Shown: positions 16,464-24,299 of the stretch, one piece after another
How the letters are laid out: each line of letters starts with the position of its first letter
How positions within the stretch are numbered: the first letter of the stretch is position 1
NCBI GenBank assembly: GCA_024693915.1
Contig: JAILKG010000323.1
Coordinates: forward strand, 1-38,165
Direction of reading: 5' to 3'
Length of the DNA stretch: 38,165 nt
DNA from: Treponema sp.
GTDB lineage: Bacteria; Spirochaetota; Spirochaetia; Treponematales; Treponemataceae
The notes under the pieces: generated by a model
Databases searched by the model: none
Told to the model about the DNA's origin: nothing
Seen by the model: only the letters and a program-made list of their open reading frames with translations
Made by a program: the position numbers and the translations under genes

Positions 16464-17548
16464 TTTTTGCCCTCCGGAGCTTTTGTTTTGCCGGCGGAAG
16501 TTTCAGCTGGTTTTGCGTCCCCAGCTCCCGCTCCTTCTCCAGAGGCTGGCTTTGAAGAGCTTTCTTTTACAGGATTTTCATTTCCTTCCCCCGCAGAAGT
16601 CTCCTTCTCTACAGGGCGGGGATTTGCAATATCGTTTACGCTGGAACCATCCGCCAGAGAAAGCATTCCTTCAACAACAGCCCTTTCTCCTTCCATAACG
16701 TTGTCCGTAATCTGTACCCGTGAATCAACTGCTTTTCCAAGTTTTACTGTTCTTTTGGAAACAGTGTAATCGTCGTTCACAATAAAAAGATAGCTCTGCT
16801 GGTCATCCTGAACCACAGCATCTTTTGCAACAGTAACATATCCTGAATACTTTGAAGTGTAGAGTTTTACCTTTGCAAACATTCCCGCATTCACCCGGCT
16901 GTCCTTTTTATCAAAATTCAAAATTACTTCTTTGGTGCGGGAATTTTTATCTACAACAGGGCTGACTCTGCTTACACTGGCATTAAATATTACCCCCGGA
17001 TAGGCTTCGAGGGTAATTTCTGCCTTTAGGCCGGTTTTTAATTCTGCAATGTAGCGTTCAGGAACGCTGGCAGAAATCTGAAGGTTTTCAATATCACCAA
17101 TCATAGTAAAGGCGCTTGTTGTACTTACCTTTGCCCCTACTTTTGCAGGAGAACTTACTATACTTCCGCTGATTGGAGCGACAACCGGACTTTTTGCATA
17201 GTTTGAGCCAGGTTCGCTTGGATCTACATAGGCTATCACATCGCCTTTTTCTACATGGCTTCCCAGTGTTACATTTACGCTGCTGATTTTTCCGCTCATG
17301 GAAGGATAAACTTCAATTGCACTCTGACTTTCAACTTCCCCGTTTGTAATCATAAAGTCGTTCAGGGTTTCAAATTGCAAAAGTTCACTGCGAACAGTTA
17401 CCACGCTGTTTCCACCGGCTCCCCGGCCCCGTCCCATTCCGGCTCCCATCTTGTTGTTAGAACCTGTTTTTTTAATAAGAATGCAGGCTGCCACCGTAAG
17501 CAAAACCAGAACTCCCGCAATAATTGCAGTTTTTACACTTTTCTTCAT
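16460..17548 (-). CDS. RND efflux periplasmic adaptor (membrane fusion protein)
   Basis: 362 residues. The N-terminal hydrophobic segment ends in VAAC and could be a signal anchor or lipobox. A Gly/Arg/Met linker (GMGRGRGAGG) follows, then the lipoyl/barrel-sandwich hybrid (SQSAIEVYPSMSGKISSVNV, GDVIAYVDPSEPGSN) and the beta-barrel and membrane-proximal domains up to about 305. The alpha-helical hairpin is very short or missing, which is seen in other adaptors. The last 55 residues are low-complexity Lys/Glu/Ser/Ala/Gly. GAGGAAGG lies upstream of the ATG. It links the RND pump to the TolC-like channel. Confidence 0.93.
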   Translation of the reverse strand: MKKSVKTAIIAGVLVLLTVAACILIKKTGSNNKMGAGMGRGRGAGGNSVVTVRSELLQFETLNDFMITNGEVESQSAIEVYPSMSGKISSVNVTLGSHVEKGDVIAYVDPSEPGSNYAKSPVVAPISGSIVSSPAKVGAKVSTTSAFTMIGDIENLQISASVPERYIAELKTGLKAEITLEAYPGVIFNASVSRVSPVVDKNSRTKEVILNFDKKDSRVNAGMFAKVKLYTSKYSGYVTVAKDAVVQDDQQSYLFIVNDDYTVSKRTVKLGKAVDSRVQITDNVMEGERAVVEGMLSLADGSSVNDIANPRPVEKETSAGEGNENPVKESSSKPASGEGAGAGDAKPAETSAGKTKAPEGKK

Positions 17549-17569
17549 ATTGTACCTTCCTCTTTTCTT

Positions 17570-18877
17570 CTATTTTGTAAGACTTCCAAAATCCAGTCCC
17601 AGAAGATTTTCCAGATCCAGAATGGAACCGATTAAAGAATAAGCCTGCTGCTTTACGCTTACCTGGGCACTCAAAACTGAGTCAGAAGCGTTCTGCAGGC
17701 TGAGTAAATCTGTTTTTCCGTAATTGTAGGCCGTTTGTGTCAAAGAATAAGTCTGCTCCGCCAGCTGCACATTGCTTTTTAACGAAGTAACCTGACTTAT
17801 ACTCTGATTTATTTTTCTAAGATAATTTTCCGTCTTAATCTGAACAGAAGTTCTGGCATTTTCCAGGCTTAATTCCGCAGATTCTACAGATTTTTTTGAA
17901 TTCTGAACCTGAGCAGAAGATGACGACCATGGAAGATATCCGTCTAAAGGAATGTTCACTCCTACTCTCAGGGATTTTTTAAGATCACTCCACTCTCTTT
18001 CCGAAGTGGCAAGTCTTGTTGCTGCATCCACCACATGGGTATTGCTTTCTGTAAGGGTAAAAGATGCAGAAATTGAAGGTCCGTAGGCACTGAACCTGGA
18101 TGCCAGAAGATTATTTTTTGCAATTTCCACAGATTTTTCAGCAGACTGAACTTCAGGAGCGGGTTTCTGGCTGACTGGAAGGCTTTCAAAACTTATATTT
18201 TTAAGGGAAAGCACTTCATCCAGATTTCCGGAAAGTTCAATTTCTACAGACTGGTCAATTCCCAGCACCTGCTTAAAGGAAGAAAGATCGTTTCTGTAGG
18301 TAATTTCAGCAGATTCCACAAGAGGCTTTTTCTGCTCATAGCGAACCCGGCTTGTCATAACGTCCAGCTCGCTTATCTTTCCGTTGGAAAATTTTTCCTG
18401 ATTAGTCTGATACTGCTTGTAGCTGGTTTCAAGCCCCCTTTTCTGAAGTTCGATATTTTCTTTTTCGTACAAAAGTCCGTAAAAAGTCTTTCTTACAGAA
18501 AGTTCAACAGAGCGTTTTGCTTCCGCAAAACTCATAAGGCCGCTTTCATAATTTAATCTTGCTGACCTCATTGTAGAAAAAAGGTTTGTAGAAAGATTGA
18601 GAGAGGCAGTTCCTGTTATTGAAAAAGAGTCGCTGTTTTCTTCCAGGGAAGAAGTATATGTTCCCCCAGCCTGAAAAGAAGGACTTATACTGTTCCAGGA
18701 AAATTTATCTGCAATTTTTGCCTTCTGCAATTCTATTGTAGATTTTTTTATGGAAATATTGTTTTCCAGTGCAATTTCCACTGCTTTATCAACCGTAAGA
18801 TTCAGCAATTCTACTTCCTGACAAAAGAAAGCAAAGGATAAATTTAAAAGCAGCAAAAAGAAGATATTTTTTTTCAT
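17570..18877 (-). CDS. TolC-family outer membrane efflux protein
   Basis: 435 residues with an N-terminal signal peptide (IFFLLLLNLSFAFFCQ). Two outer-membrane-efflux-protein repeats are visible as long alpha-helical stretches: residues about 25-215 (VDKAVEIALENNISIKKSTIELQKAKI) and about 225-430 (VQSAEKSVEIAKNNLLASRF, AEQTYSLTQTAYNYGKTDLLSLQNA). It should trimerise into an outer-membrane channel with a periplasmic tunnel. It is first in the operon, with AGGA about eight bases before the ATG; the adaptor gene starts 21 bases after its stop. It is divergent from hprK. Confidence 0.93.
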   Translation of the reverse strand: MKKNIFFLLLLNLSFAFFCQEVELLNLTVDKAVEIALENNISIKKSTIELQKAKIADKFSWNSISPSFQAGGTYTSSLEENSDSFSITGTASLNLSTNLFSTMRSARLNYESGLMSFAEAKRSVELSVRKTFYGLLYEKENIELQKRGLETSYKQYQTNQEKFSNGKISELDVMTSRVRYEQKKPLVESAEITYRNDLSSFKQVLGIDQSVEIELSGNLDEVLSLKNISFESLPVSQKPAPEVQSAEKSVEIAKNNLLASRFSAYGPSISASFTLTESNTHVVDAATRLATSEREWSDLKKSLRVGVNIPLDGYLPWSSSSAQVQNSKKSVESAELSLENARTSVQIKTENYLRKINQSISQVTSLKSNVQLAEQTYSLTQTAYNYGKTDLLSLQNASDSVLSAQVSVKQQAYSLIGSILDLENLLGLDFGSLTK

Positions 18878-19055
18878 TTTTAATTCCTAAGTTCTCCCCT
18901 TCGATTTTCGGCATTTTCTATATATCATTTTATTTATTTCTTCCTCTCCATGCCGGCTAATGTTGGTATTTGAAAATAAAACAAAGAAATGAGGATTTTA
19001 GTAACCAGTCAAAACAAAAAATTATTTTATAATTTTTTTTATTATAAAAATCCTG

Positions 19056-19084
19056 TTGAATTTTATCTGCAATAAATGTATAGT
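19056..19084 (+). promoter_or_regulatory. Promoter of hprK, possibly giving a leaderless mRNA
   Basis: TTGAAT (19056-19061), 17 bp, TATAGT (19079-19084), then nine bases to the ATG at 19094. The -10 overlaps the earlier in-frame ATG at 19076, which would then lie upstream of the transcript. No Shine-Dalgarno precedes either ATG. Confidence 0.5.
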
Positions 19085-19093
19085 ATACGCAGA

Positions 19094-20083
19094 ATGGCTG
19101 ACAGAAAATTTACTGTTTTGGACATGATTGAACTGGATCTCCCAGGTCACGACGCCCTTGAATTAAAGTGCATCGGTGGTCGTCGTGGTTTACCACGGGA
19201 AATTTCCGTTCCTGATATTAACAGACCTGGTCTTGCTCTTTCAGGCTTTTTTGACGCCTTTGCCCACAAAAGAGTTCAGCTTTTCGGACGAGGAGAAACC
19301 GCATATCTCCAGAAACTTCATAACGAACACAACAGCGAAAATCTAAAAGCACTTTTTAATTACAATATACCATGCTGCGTTTTTTCCAATAGCCGTGAAC
19401 CTACCGAGGAATTTTTCCAGTTTGCCGAAGAAGCCTGCTGCCCAATCCTTCAGACACCTCTGGATACAACAGATTTTTCCAGCAGGCTTATCCGAGTTTT
19501 TTCAAATATTTTTGCTCCAAGAAAAACCCTTCACGGCGTTCTTGTAGAAGTTTACGGTATCGGTATTCTTTTAACAGGACACTCTGGAGTTGGTAAAAGC
19601 GAAACCGCCCTTGAACTTGTAGAGCGCGGTCACCGTCTTGTTGCAGACGATATCGTAGAAGCCCGCTGTGTAAACGGAAACATGGTTTTAGGCCGGGGCG
19701 CTAACTCCCTTATAAGCCACCACATGGAAATACGAGGCCTTGGAATCATAAACATTTCCCAGCTCTACGGAGTTGGTGCCATCCGCGACCAGAAGGAAAT
19801 CCAGCTGGTAGTTCAGCTTGAAGAATGGGAACAGGATAAAAACTACGACCGCCTTGGAGTAGACCAGAAATATATGGATATTCTGGGAGTAAAGGTTCCT
19901 TGCATCGATATTCCTGTTCGTCCGGGACGAAACCTTCCGATTATTATAGAAGCTGCAAGTATGAACGAACGATTAAAAAATATGGGTTACAATTCAGCCC
20001 GGGAATTCAACCAGAATGTCCTTAAATGGATTGAAACAGGAGAGGCTCAGACAAATTACATGGGAGAAGACGAAAGCTACTAG
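19094..20083 (+). CDS. hprK: HPr kinase/phosphorylase
   Basis: 329 residues from MADRKFTVLD (the track starts six codons earlier at 19076, but the best promoter -10 overlaps that codon). The N-terminal domain covers about 1-130. The kinase domain has the P-loop GHSGVGKSETALEL and the HprK signature EIRGLGIINISQLYGVGAIRDQKEIQ. It phosphorylates HPr on Ser46 with ATP or pyrophosphate and removes it with phosphate, linking carbon and energy state to regulation. Treponemes usually lack sugar-importing EIIB/C components, so the pair likely works in signalling rather than transport (family knowledge). ptsH follows after about 160 bases. Confidence 0.96.
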   Translation: MADRKFTVLDMIELDLPGHDALELKCIGGRRGLPREISVPDINRPGLALSGFFDAFAHKRVQLFGRGETAYLQKLHNEHNSENLKALFNYNIPCCVFSNSREPTEEFFQFAEEACCPILQTPLDTTDFSSRLIRVFSNIFAPRKTLHGVLVEVYGIGILLTGHSGVGKSETALELVERGHRLVADDIVEARCVNGNMVLGRGANSLISHHMEIRGLGIINISQLYGVGAIRDQKEIQLVVQLEEWEQDKNYDRLGVDQKYMDILGVKVPCIDIPVRPGRNLPIIIEAASMNERLKNMGYNSAREFNQNVLKWIETGEAQTNYMGEDESY

Positions 20084-20112
20084 ACATCATGCTTTTCAGT
20101 TTTTTCCAAAAA

Positions 20113-20130
20113 GGTCTGACTGTTTACAAA
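20113..20130 (+). repeat. Second copy of an 18-bp intergenic word
   Basis: GGTCTGACTGTTTACAAA differs at one base from GGTCTGACTTTTTACAAA at 3253-3270. Both are intergenic and in the same orientation. Confidence 0.5.
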
Positions 20131-20135
20131 AAGGC

Positions 20136-20156
20136 AGGCTAATAAACTTTTAGCCT
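20136..20156 (+). other. Hairpin between hprK and ptsH
   Basis: AGGCTAA and TTAGCCT pair perfectly over seven bases around a 7-base loop; a second small hairpin (CTGC-ATAA-GCAG) follows. There is no T-run, so it is not a classic terminator. It may protect or partly separate the hprK and ptsH messages. Confidence 0.45.
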
Positions 20157-20242
20157 TCTGCATAAGCAGGTGGGGGCTGTAAGGAACTTCCCAGGAAGAA
20201 ACCAAAACAGCAGAAAATATATTTTTTTATAAGGAACTTTTT

Positions 20243-20509
20243 ATGATTGAGAAATTGCTTACTGTAAAAAACAGAGCTGGAATCCATGCCAGACCGGCAG
20301 CCATTATTGCACAAACCGCAAACAAGTTTTCCTGCGAAGTTTTTCTTTCCAGAGATGACACAACCGTAAATGCAAAGTCAATTATGGGTGTTATTACAAT
20401 GGCAGCAGGCTACAATACCGTCCTCACATTAAAAACAGAAGGTGACGATGAAAAAGAAGCTGCAGAAACAATTGCTGCTCTTTTTGAATCAAAATTTGAG
20501 GAGGAGTAA
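20243..20509 (+). CDS. ptsH: Phosphocarrier protein HPr
   Basis: 88 residues, normal HPr length. It has both phosphorylation sites: His15 in AGIHARPA (phosphorylated by enzyme I) and Ser46 in NAKSIMGV (phosphorylated by HprK, encoded just upstream). AAGGA lies about eight bases before the ATG. The last three Glu codons, GAGGAGGAG, double as the ribosome site of lexA, which starts two bases after the stop, so the two proteins are probably made from one message with coupled translation. Confidence 0.97.
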   Translation: MIEKLLTVKNRAGIHARPAAIIAQTANKFSCEVFLSRDDTTVNAKSIMGVITMAAGYNTVLTLKTEGDDEKEAAETIAALFESKFEEE

Positions 20510-20511
20510 TA

Positions 20512-21123
20512 ATGAAAGAAATTACTGAAAGACAGAAGGAAGTTCTAACTTTCATTGCTAATTTCACTGAAGAAAATGTCTACCCTCCAACAGTCAGAGA
20601 AATTGGTGAACATTTCAACATTTCTCTCAGAGCTGTTCAGGATCACATTGCAGCACTTCAGAAAAAGGGCTACCTTTCCACAGAACAGAAAAGATCCCGC
20701 TCCATCAAAGTTATCCGTGATGAAAGAGAAAAGGAACCAAAAACCTTTGTTTCTCAGATACCTCTTCTTGGAACAGTTGCCGCAGGAAAACCTCTTCTCT
20801 GCGATGAAAACCTGGACGGATATGTAAACCTCACAGAACCCTTCATCAAACCTGGAAAAAGCTACTTTGCCCTCAGAGTCAGAGGAACCAGCATGATAAA
20901 TGCCGGAATTCTGGAAGGCGATCTTGCAGTTGTAGAACAGACTTCCTGCGCCCAGGATGGACAGATTGTTGTAGCAGTTCTTGAAGACGCAATCACCTTA
21001 AAAAGATATTACAAGGAAGCTACTCGCGTAAGACTTCAGCCGGAAAACCCTGCATTCCAGTCAATTTACTGCCAGGATGTTAGAATTGTAGGCGTCCTCA
21101 CCAGCATAGTACGCACTTATTAA
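20512..21123 (+). CDS. lexA: SOS repressor LexA
   Basis: 203 residues. The N-terminal winged helix (TERQKEVLTFI, PPTVREIGEHF) binds DNA. The self-cleavage site is Ala91-Gly92 (GTVAAGKPL), with the catalytic dyad Ser127 (GTSMINAGI) and Lys164 (ITLKRYY), so it should be a functional RecA-triggered repressor of DNA-repair genes. I found no convincing inverted-repeat operator upstream of ptsH or lexA. It lies two bases after ptsH and nine before holA, an unusual setting for this repressor. Confidence 0.96.
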   Translation: MKEITERQKEVLTFIANFTEENVYPPTVREIGEHFNISLRAVQDHIAALQKKGYLSTEQKRSRSIKVIRDEREKEPKTFVSQIPLLGTVAAGKPLLCDENLDGYVNLTEPFIKPGKSYFALRVRGTSMINAGILEGDLAVVEQTSCAQDGQIVVAVLEDAITLKRYYKEATRVRLQPENPAFQSIYCQDVRIVGVLTSIVRTY

Positions 21124-21132
21124 GGTAGAAAA

Positions 21133-22158
21133 GTGGCACGCCCGGTTTATCTCTACACAGGTCCCGAAGCTGGTGAAAAAAACGATGCAATTTCCGGCAT
21201 CAAATCTTCCCTGGCAAAAAAATACGGAGACGTTGACGAATACCTTTTTTATGCCTCAGAAACCCCTGTTCAGGAGTTCTTAAGCCCTCTGGACAGTGAC
21301 AGTCTCTTTTCAAACGCAAGTTGTGTTGTAGTAAAAAGTGTAGAAAGCATAAAAAAAGCAGATGAACTGGACTACCTTGCAAAATGGATAAATACTGAAG
21401 GACCGGCAAATTCAGTCCTCATTCTTGTTTCCGACGAATACTCTGTAAATACAAAAATCGAAAAGGCGCTTTCTCCTTCAAACAAAAGAATCTTTTTTGA
21501 ACTTTCAGAAAGCCAGAGAAGCAGCTGGATACACAAGTATTTTTCCACAAACGGAATGCAGATTGATCCCGACGCGGTTTCCATGATTCTTGAAATGACT
21601 GAAAGCAATACGGAAGCCTTAAAAAATGAATGCAGGCGTTTTCTTATTCTTTTTGAAAAGGGAAAAACAATCACCACTGATGATGTAGATGCCATTCTTT
21701 TAAGCAACAGAGAAGAAGACGGCTTTTCCCTCTTTGACGCAATGACCAGAACAAAAGAAGGCATTCCCGCCTGTCTGGAACATTCCCTGGAAATACTGCA
21801 GAAAGTAAGACTTTCAAAAGAAAACTCATCGGTAAAGATTCTAAGTGCTCTTTCTTACTGCTTTAGAATGCTTATAAACTATCATAAACTTAAAGATGCA
21901 AGCCTGACAAACGACTTTAACTTAAAGAAAAACGGTTTTTCAAGCAAAAAAAATCAGGCTCTCTATGCAAGAGCCTCAAATGTCTGGACAAGCGGACAGT
22001 GCCAGGGAGTTCTGGCAGCCATCTCAAAAACAGATATGGATATCAGACGTTCCGGAAACGCAGGCGGTTTTTCTTTGGAAGATACCTGCCTCCAGAAATT
22101 AATATACGAGATTGTCACAAAAAAAGGCGGCTCCTCTGCCACTTACGAGGACTTCTAA
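21133..22158 (+). CDS. holA: DNA polymerase III subunit delta
   Basis: 341 residues, the size of HolA, starting at GTG nine bases after lexA with AAGGT upstream. The N-terminal AAA+-like domain begins VYLYTGPEAGEKNDAI; the central region has SNASCVVVKSVESI and AVSMILEMTESNTEALKNEC, and the C-terminal collar region carries LSYCFRMLINYHKLKDA, all typical of delta subunits. Delta opens the beta clamp during clamp loading. The sequence is divergent, as is usual for HolA. Confidence 0.88.
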   Translation: MARPVYLYTGPEAGEKNDAISGIKSSLAKKYGDVDEYLFYASETPVQEFLSPLDSDSLFSNASCVVVKSVESIKKADELDYLAKWINTEGPANSVLILVSDEYSVNTKIEKALSPSNKRIFFELSESQRSSWIHKYFSTNGMQIDPDAVSMILEMTESNTEALKNECRRFLILFEKGKTITTDDVDAILLSNREEDGFSLFDAMTRTKEGIPACLEHSLEILQKVRLSKENSSVKILSALSYCFRMLINYHKLKDASLTNDFNLKKNGFSSKKNQALYARASNVWTSGQCQGVLAAISKTDMDIRRSGNAGGFSLEDTCLQKLIYEIVTKKGGSSATYEDF

Positions 22159-22246
22159 GTCTCTAAAAAGTACAAAGGCAGAGAGACAAAAATCCGCCCC
22201 CTACTTCTTTTATAAACTGTTACATTTCAGAGAAAACATTCTTCAA

Positions 22247-22290
22247 TAAAAAGAGCCCGAAAAACCAGCCCGTAAAAACAACCGGGTCTC
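22247..22290 (-). terminator. Probable terminator of ydbC
   Basis: On the minus strand GAGACCCG (22283-22290) pairs with CGGGCTC (22253-22259), with one bulged base, followed by TTTTTATTG. An internal CCCG/CGGG alternative exists. Confidence 0.55.
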
Positions 22291-22311
22291 ACAAGCGATT
22301 TTTAGAAACTG

Positions 22312-22533
22312 TTACAATCCAAGGCCGGAAATCACTTCGCTGAGTTTTTTTAATTCTTCTTCAGAAAGAGTTACGCCTTTTCCCATCTTCTGATGGTCTG
22401 GAGCCCAGCTTCTTAAATCATATTTTGCAGGCCGTCCACCCCATGAAACCTTGTTCAACTCCAGGGTCCAGCCACCCTTAGCCTCAGAAATAACCCCAAC
22501 TTTTTCAGTAATTTCAAAAGAAAAATCTTCCAT
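22312..22533 (-). CDS. YdbC/PC4-family ssDNA-binding protein
   Basis: 73 residues from MEDFSFEITEK; the ATG is preceded by AGGAGG at nine bases, which rules out the longer track ORF. The sequence KGGWTLELNKVSWGGRPAKYDLRSWAPDHQKMGKG is the PC4-like YdbC fold, a small beta-sheet plus helix protein that binds single-stranded DNA as a dimer. The physiological role in bacteria is unclear. It converges with holA and is divergent from the purH-like gene. Confidence 0.88.
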   Translation of the reverse strand: MEDFSFEITEKVGVISEAKGGWTLELNKVSWGGRPAKYDLRSWAPDHQKMGKGVTLSEEELKKLSEVISGLGL

Positions 22534-22631
22534 TTTATCATGCCTCCTGTGATAGGCCGCTGGCGACCTGTATTGAATAGCAAAGTGAAACAAACTTAGA
22601 CTATTTAAATATAACACCATTTTTCTGGAAT

Positions 22632-22659
22632 TTGCATTTTTTTTCTATTCTGATAGAAT
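22632..22659 (+). promoter_or_regulatory. Promoter of the purH-like gene, possibly leaderless
   Basis: TTGCAT (22632-22637), 16 bp, TAGAAT (22654-22659, five of six to consensus), then six bases to the ATG at 22666. There is no Shine-Dalgarno. Confidence 0.5.
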
Positions 22660-22665
22660 AAAAAT

Positions 22666-24270
22666 ATGAAAAAGCGAGCAATCATTTACACAGAAAATAT
22701 GGAACAGCTTCCCCAGCTGGCAGAATTTCTTATCTGCGACGACTGGGAAATTATCTCGGCAGGGGAAACTCTGGCTTACCTCAATTCAAAGCACATCCCG
22801 GTAACAGAAGAAAAAGCTCTTCTTGGCAACACTCCTGCCGACGATTCTTTTTTCCGACTGATTCAACAGGTTACCCAGAACGAAAGCGATTTTTACCACG
22901 ACAGTTTTAACACCAAAGGGGCAATCCGCCTTGTTTGTGTGAATATTAAACCCCGTTACCACCCTCTGGCAGATTTTCTGGAAGAATCCAGCTCCGACAA
23001 CTGCATTAACTTTAAGCACGAAACCTTAATCCGCTGTGCCGCAAAAAACTACAGAAGCGTTCTGATTCTTACCAATCCGGAAGATTATTCAGAAGCTATC
23101 ATTCAGCTTAAAACTGACTCTGTAACAAAAAATTTCCGTCTTGAACTTGCAGGCAAGGCCTTAAACCTCTGCGCTGCCTACGATGCCGCTTCCAGCCTTT
23201 CAATTGCCATGCAGAAAAAGCGCATAGAATTTCCTGAATACTTTGTTGTTCCCTACCACAAGCAAAAAAAACTGGTTCACGGAACAAATCCTCACCAGTA
23301 CGCCTGCCTCTACACCCACAACCACGATACTTCTGCCCTCTCCGGCATGAAGAAAATTCAGGGAAAAGAACTGGACTACATAATCGTCAAAAACTGCTTT
23401 ATTTCCTGGAACATAGTCAGCCTCTACTTCAAAATCATTAAAAATCCTTTTGAAGTACCAAGCTCAGATTCCCAGGGCTATCCATACACAACCCAGTTTA
23501 CACCGGCGGCAGGAAGTGTCTTTACAATCGCAATAAAAAATGAAAACCCTGTTGGAGCCGCTCTTGGTTCAAATGTATGCGAATCCTTTTCCAAAACCTT
23601 AAACTGCAGCCCGGACACCTTTGACGGGGCCACTCTGGCCTGCAGCGCAGTAATCGACAGGGATGCGGCAATTTCTCTTTCACAGTCAAATCTGCTTTCC
23701 ATCGTAGCCCCGGACTTCACCAAAGAAGCAAAGGAAATTTTTTCCCAAAACCAAAACCTTCATCTGATTGTTGCTTCTAAAATGTTCAGCGGCTTTCACG
23801 AAACCTCATCCATAGACGGAGGACTTCTTGTTCAGACTCCGGACAACACCCTTTTCCAGAAATGGAAGGTTGTTACAAACCGCCGCCCTACCCAGGCTCA
23901 GTGTGATGCAATGGCTTTTGGAACAATGATAATCCTTGCCGCAAAATCCGACTCAGCCCTGATTGTAAACAATCTTGCAACCATTGGAATCTCCACCGGG
24001 CAAACCAGCCGCAAAAGGTCCATCCGCTTTGCCCTGGAAGATGCAGAAGATTGTATAAAAAATGGTCTAACCTCCGGGGACACAAATGCCGAAGTATTAG
24101 TTAGTGATACTTCCATTCCATTTGACGAACGCATTTCCAAAGCCGCTGAACTGGGCATAAAAGCAATCATCCAGACAGGCGGTTCGTCCAGCGACCAGGA
24201 GCTCATAGACTTCTGCAACAACAACGACATAGCAATGGTGTTCACAGGAATGAGGCATCTGGCTTTCTAA
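22666..24270 (+). CDS. Divergent PurH-like protein (AICAR formyltransferase / IMP cyclohydrolase homologue)
   Basis: 534 residues, about PurH length, and collinear with it. The N-terminal MGS-like cyclohydrolase region is degenerate: SAGET replaces STGGT and the DGRVKTLHP block is not recognisable, although LIRCAAKNY (with the catalytic-lysine position of AAKNH) remains. The formyltransferase region keeps GTNPHQYA (206-213), GGLLVQTPD, ATIGISTGQTSR, IIQTGGSSSD and GMRHLAF, but the catalytic KHxNPCG reads KNENPVG (291-297), so the catalytic His is Asn. In ordinary PurH these domains perform the last two steps of IMP synthesis. Here the cyclohydrolase is probably dead and the transformylase doubtful. 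The reading frame is intact, so the gene is under selection for something. mraY starts 29 bases later. Confidence 0.8.
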   Translation: MKKRAIIYTENMEQLPQLAEFLICDDWEIISAGETLAYLNSKHIPVTEEKALLGNTPADDSFFRLIQQVTQNESDFYHDSFNTKGAIRLVCVNIKPRYHPLADFLEESSSDNCINFKHETLIRCAAKNYRSVLILTNPEDYSEAIIQLKTDSVTKNFRLELAGKALNLCAAYDAASSLSIAMQKKRIEFPEYFVVPYHKQKKLVHGTNPHQYACLYTHNHDTSALSGMKKIQGKELDYIIVKNCFISWNIVSLYFKIIKNPFEVPSSDSQGYPYTTQFTPAAGSVFTIAIKNENPVGAALGSNVCESFSKTLNCSPDTFDGATLACSAVIDRDAAISLSQSNLLSIVAPDFTKEAKEIFSQNQNLHLIVASKMFSGFHETSSIDGGLLVQTPDNTLFQKWKVVTNRRPTQAQCDAMAFGTMIILAAKSDSALIVNNLATIGISTGQTSRKRSIRFALEDAEDCIKNGLTSGDTNAEVLVSDTSIPFDERISKAAELGIKAIIQTGGSSSDQELIDFCNNNDIAMVFTGMRHLAF

Positions 24271-24299
24271 AGCCAACAGCACATTTTTTCGAGGATTAT

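Noticed and set aside
20084-20511. Search for a LexA operator before ptsH or lexA
   Set aside because: No inverted repeat resembling known SOS boxes was found; the treponemal LexA site is unknown to me.
22214-22316. AAACTGTTACA twice, 92 bases apart, near the ydbC stop
   Set aside because: Eleven bases in A/T-rich DNA, with no structure or context to support a function.
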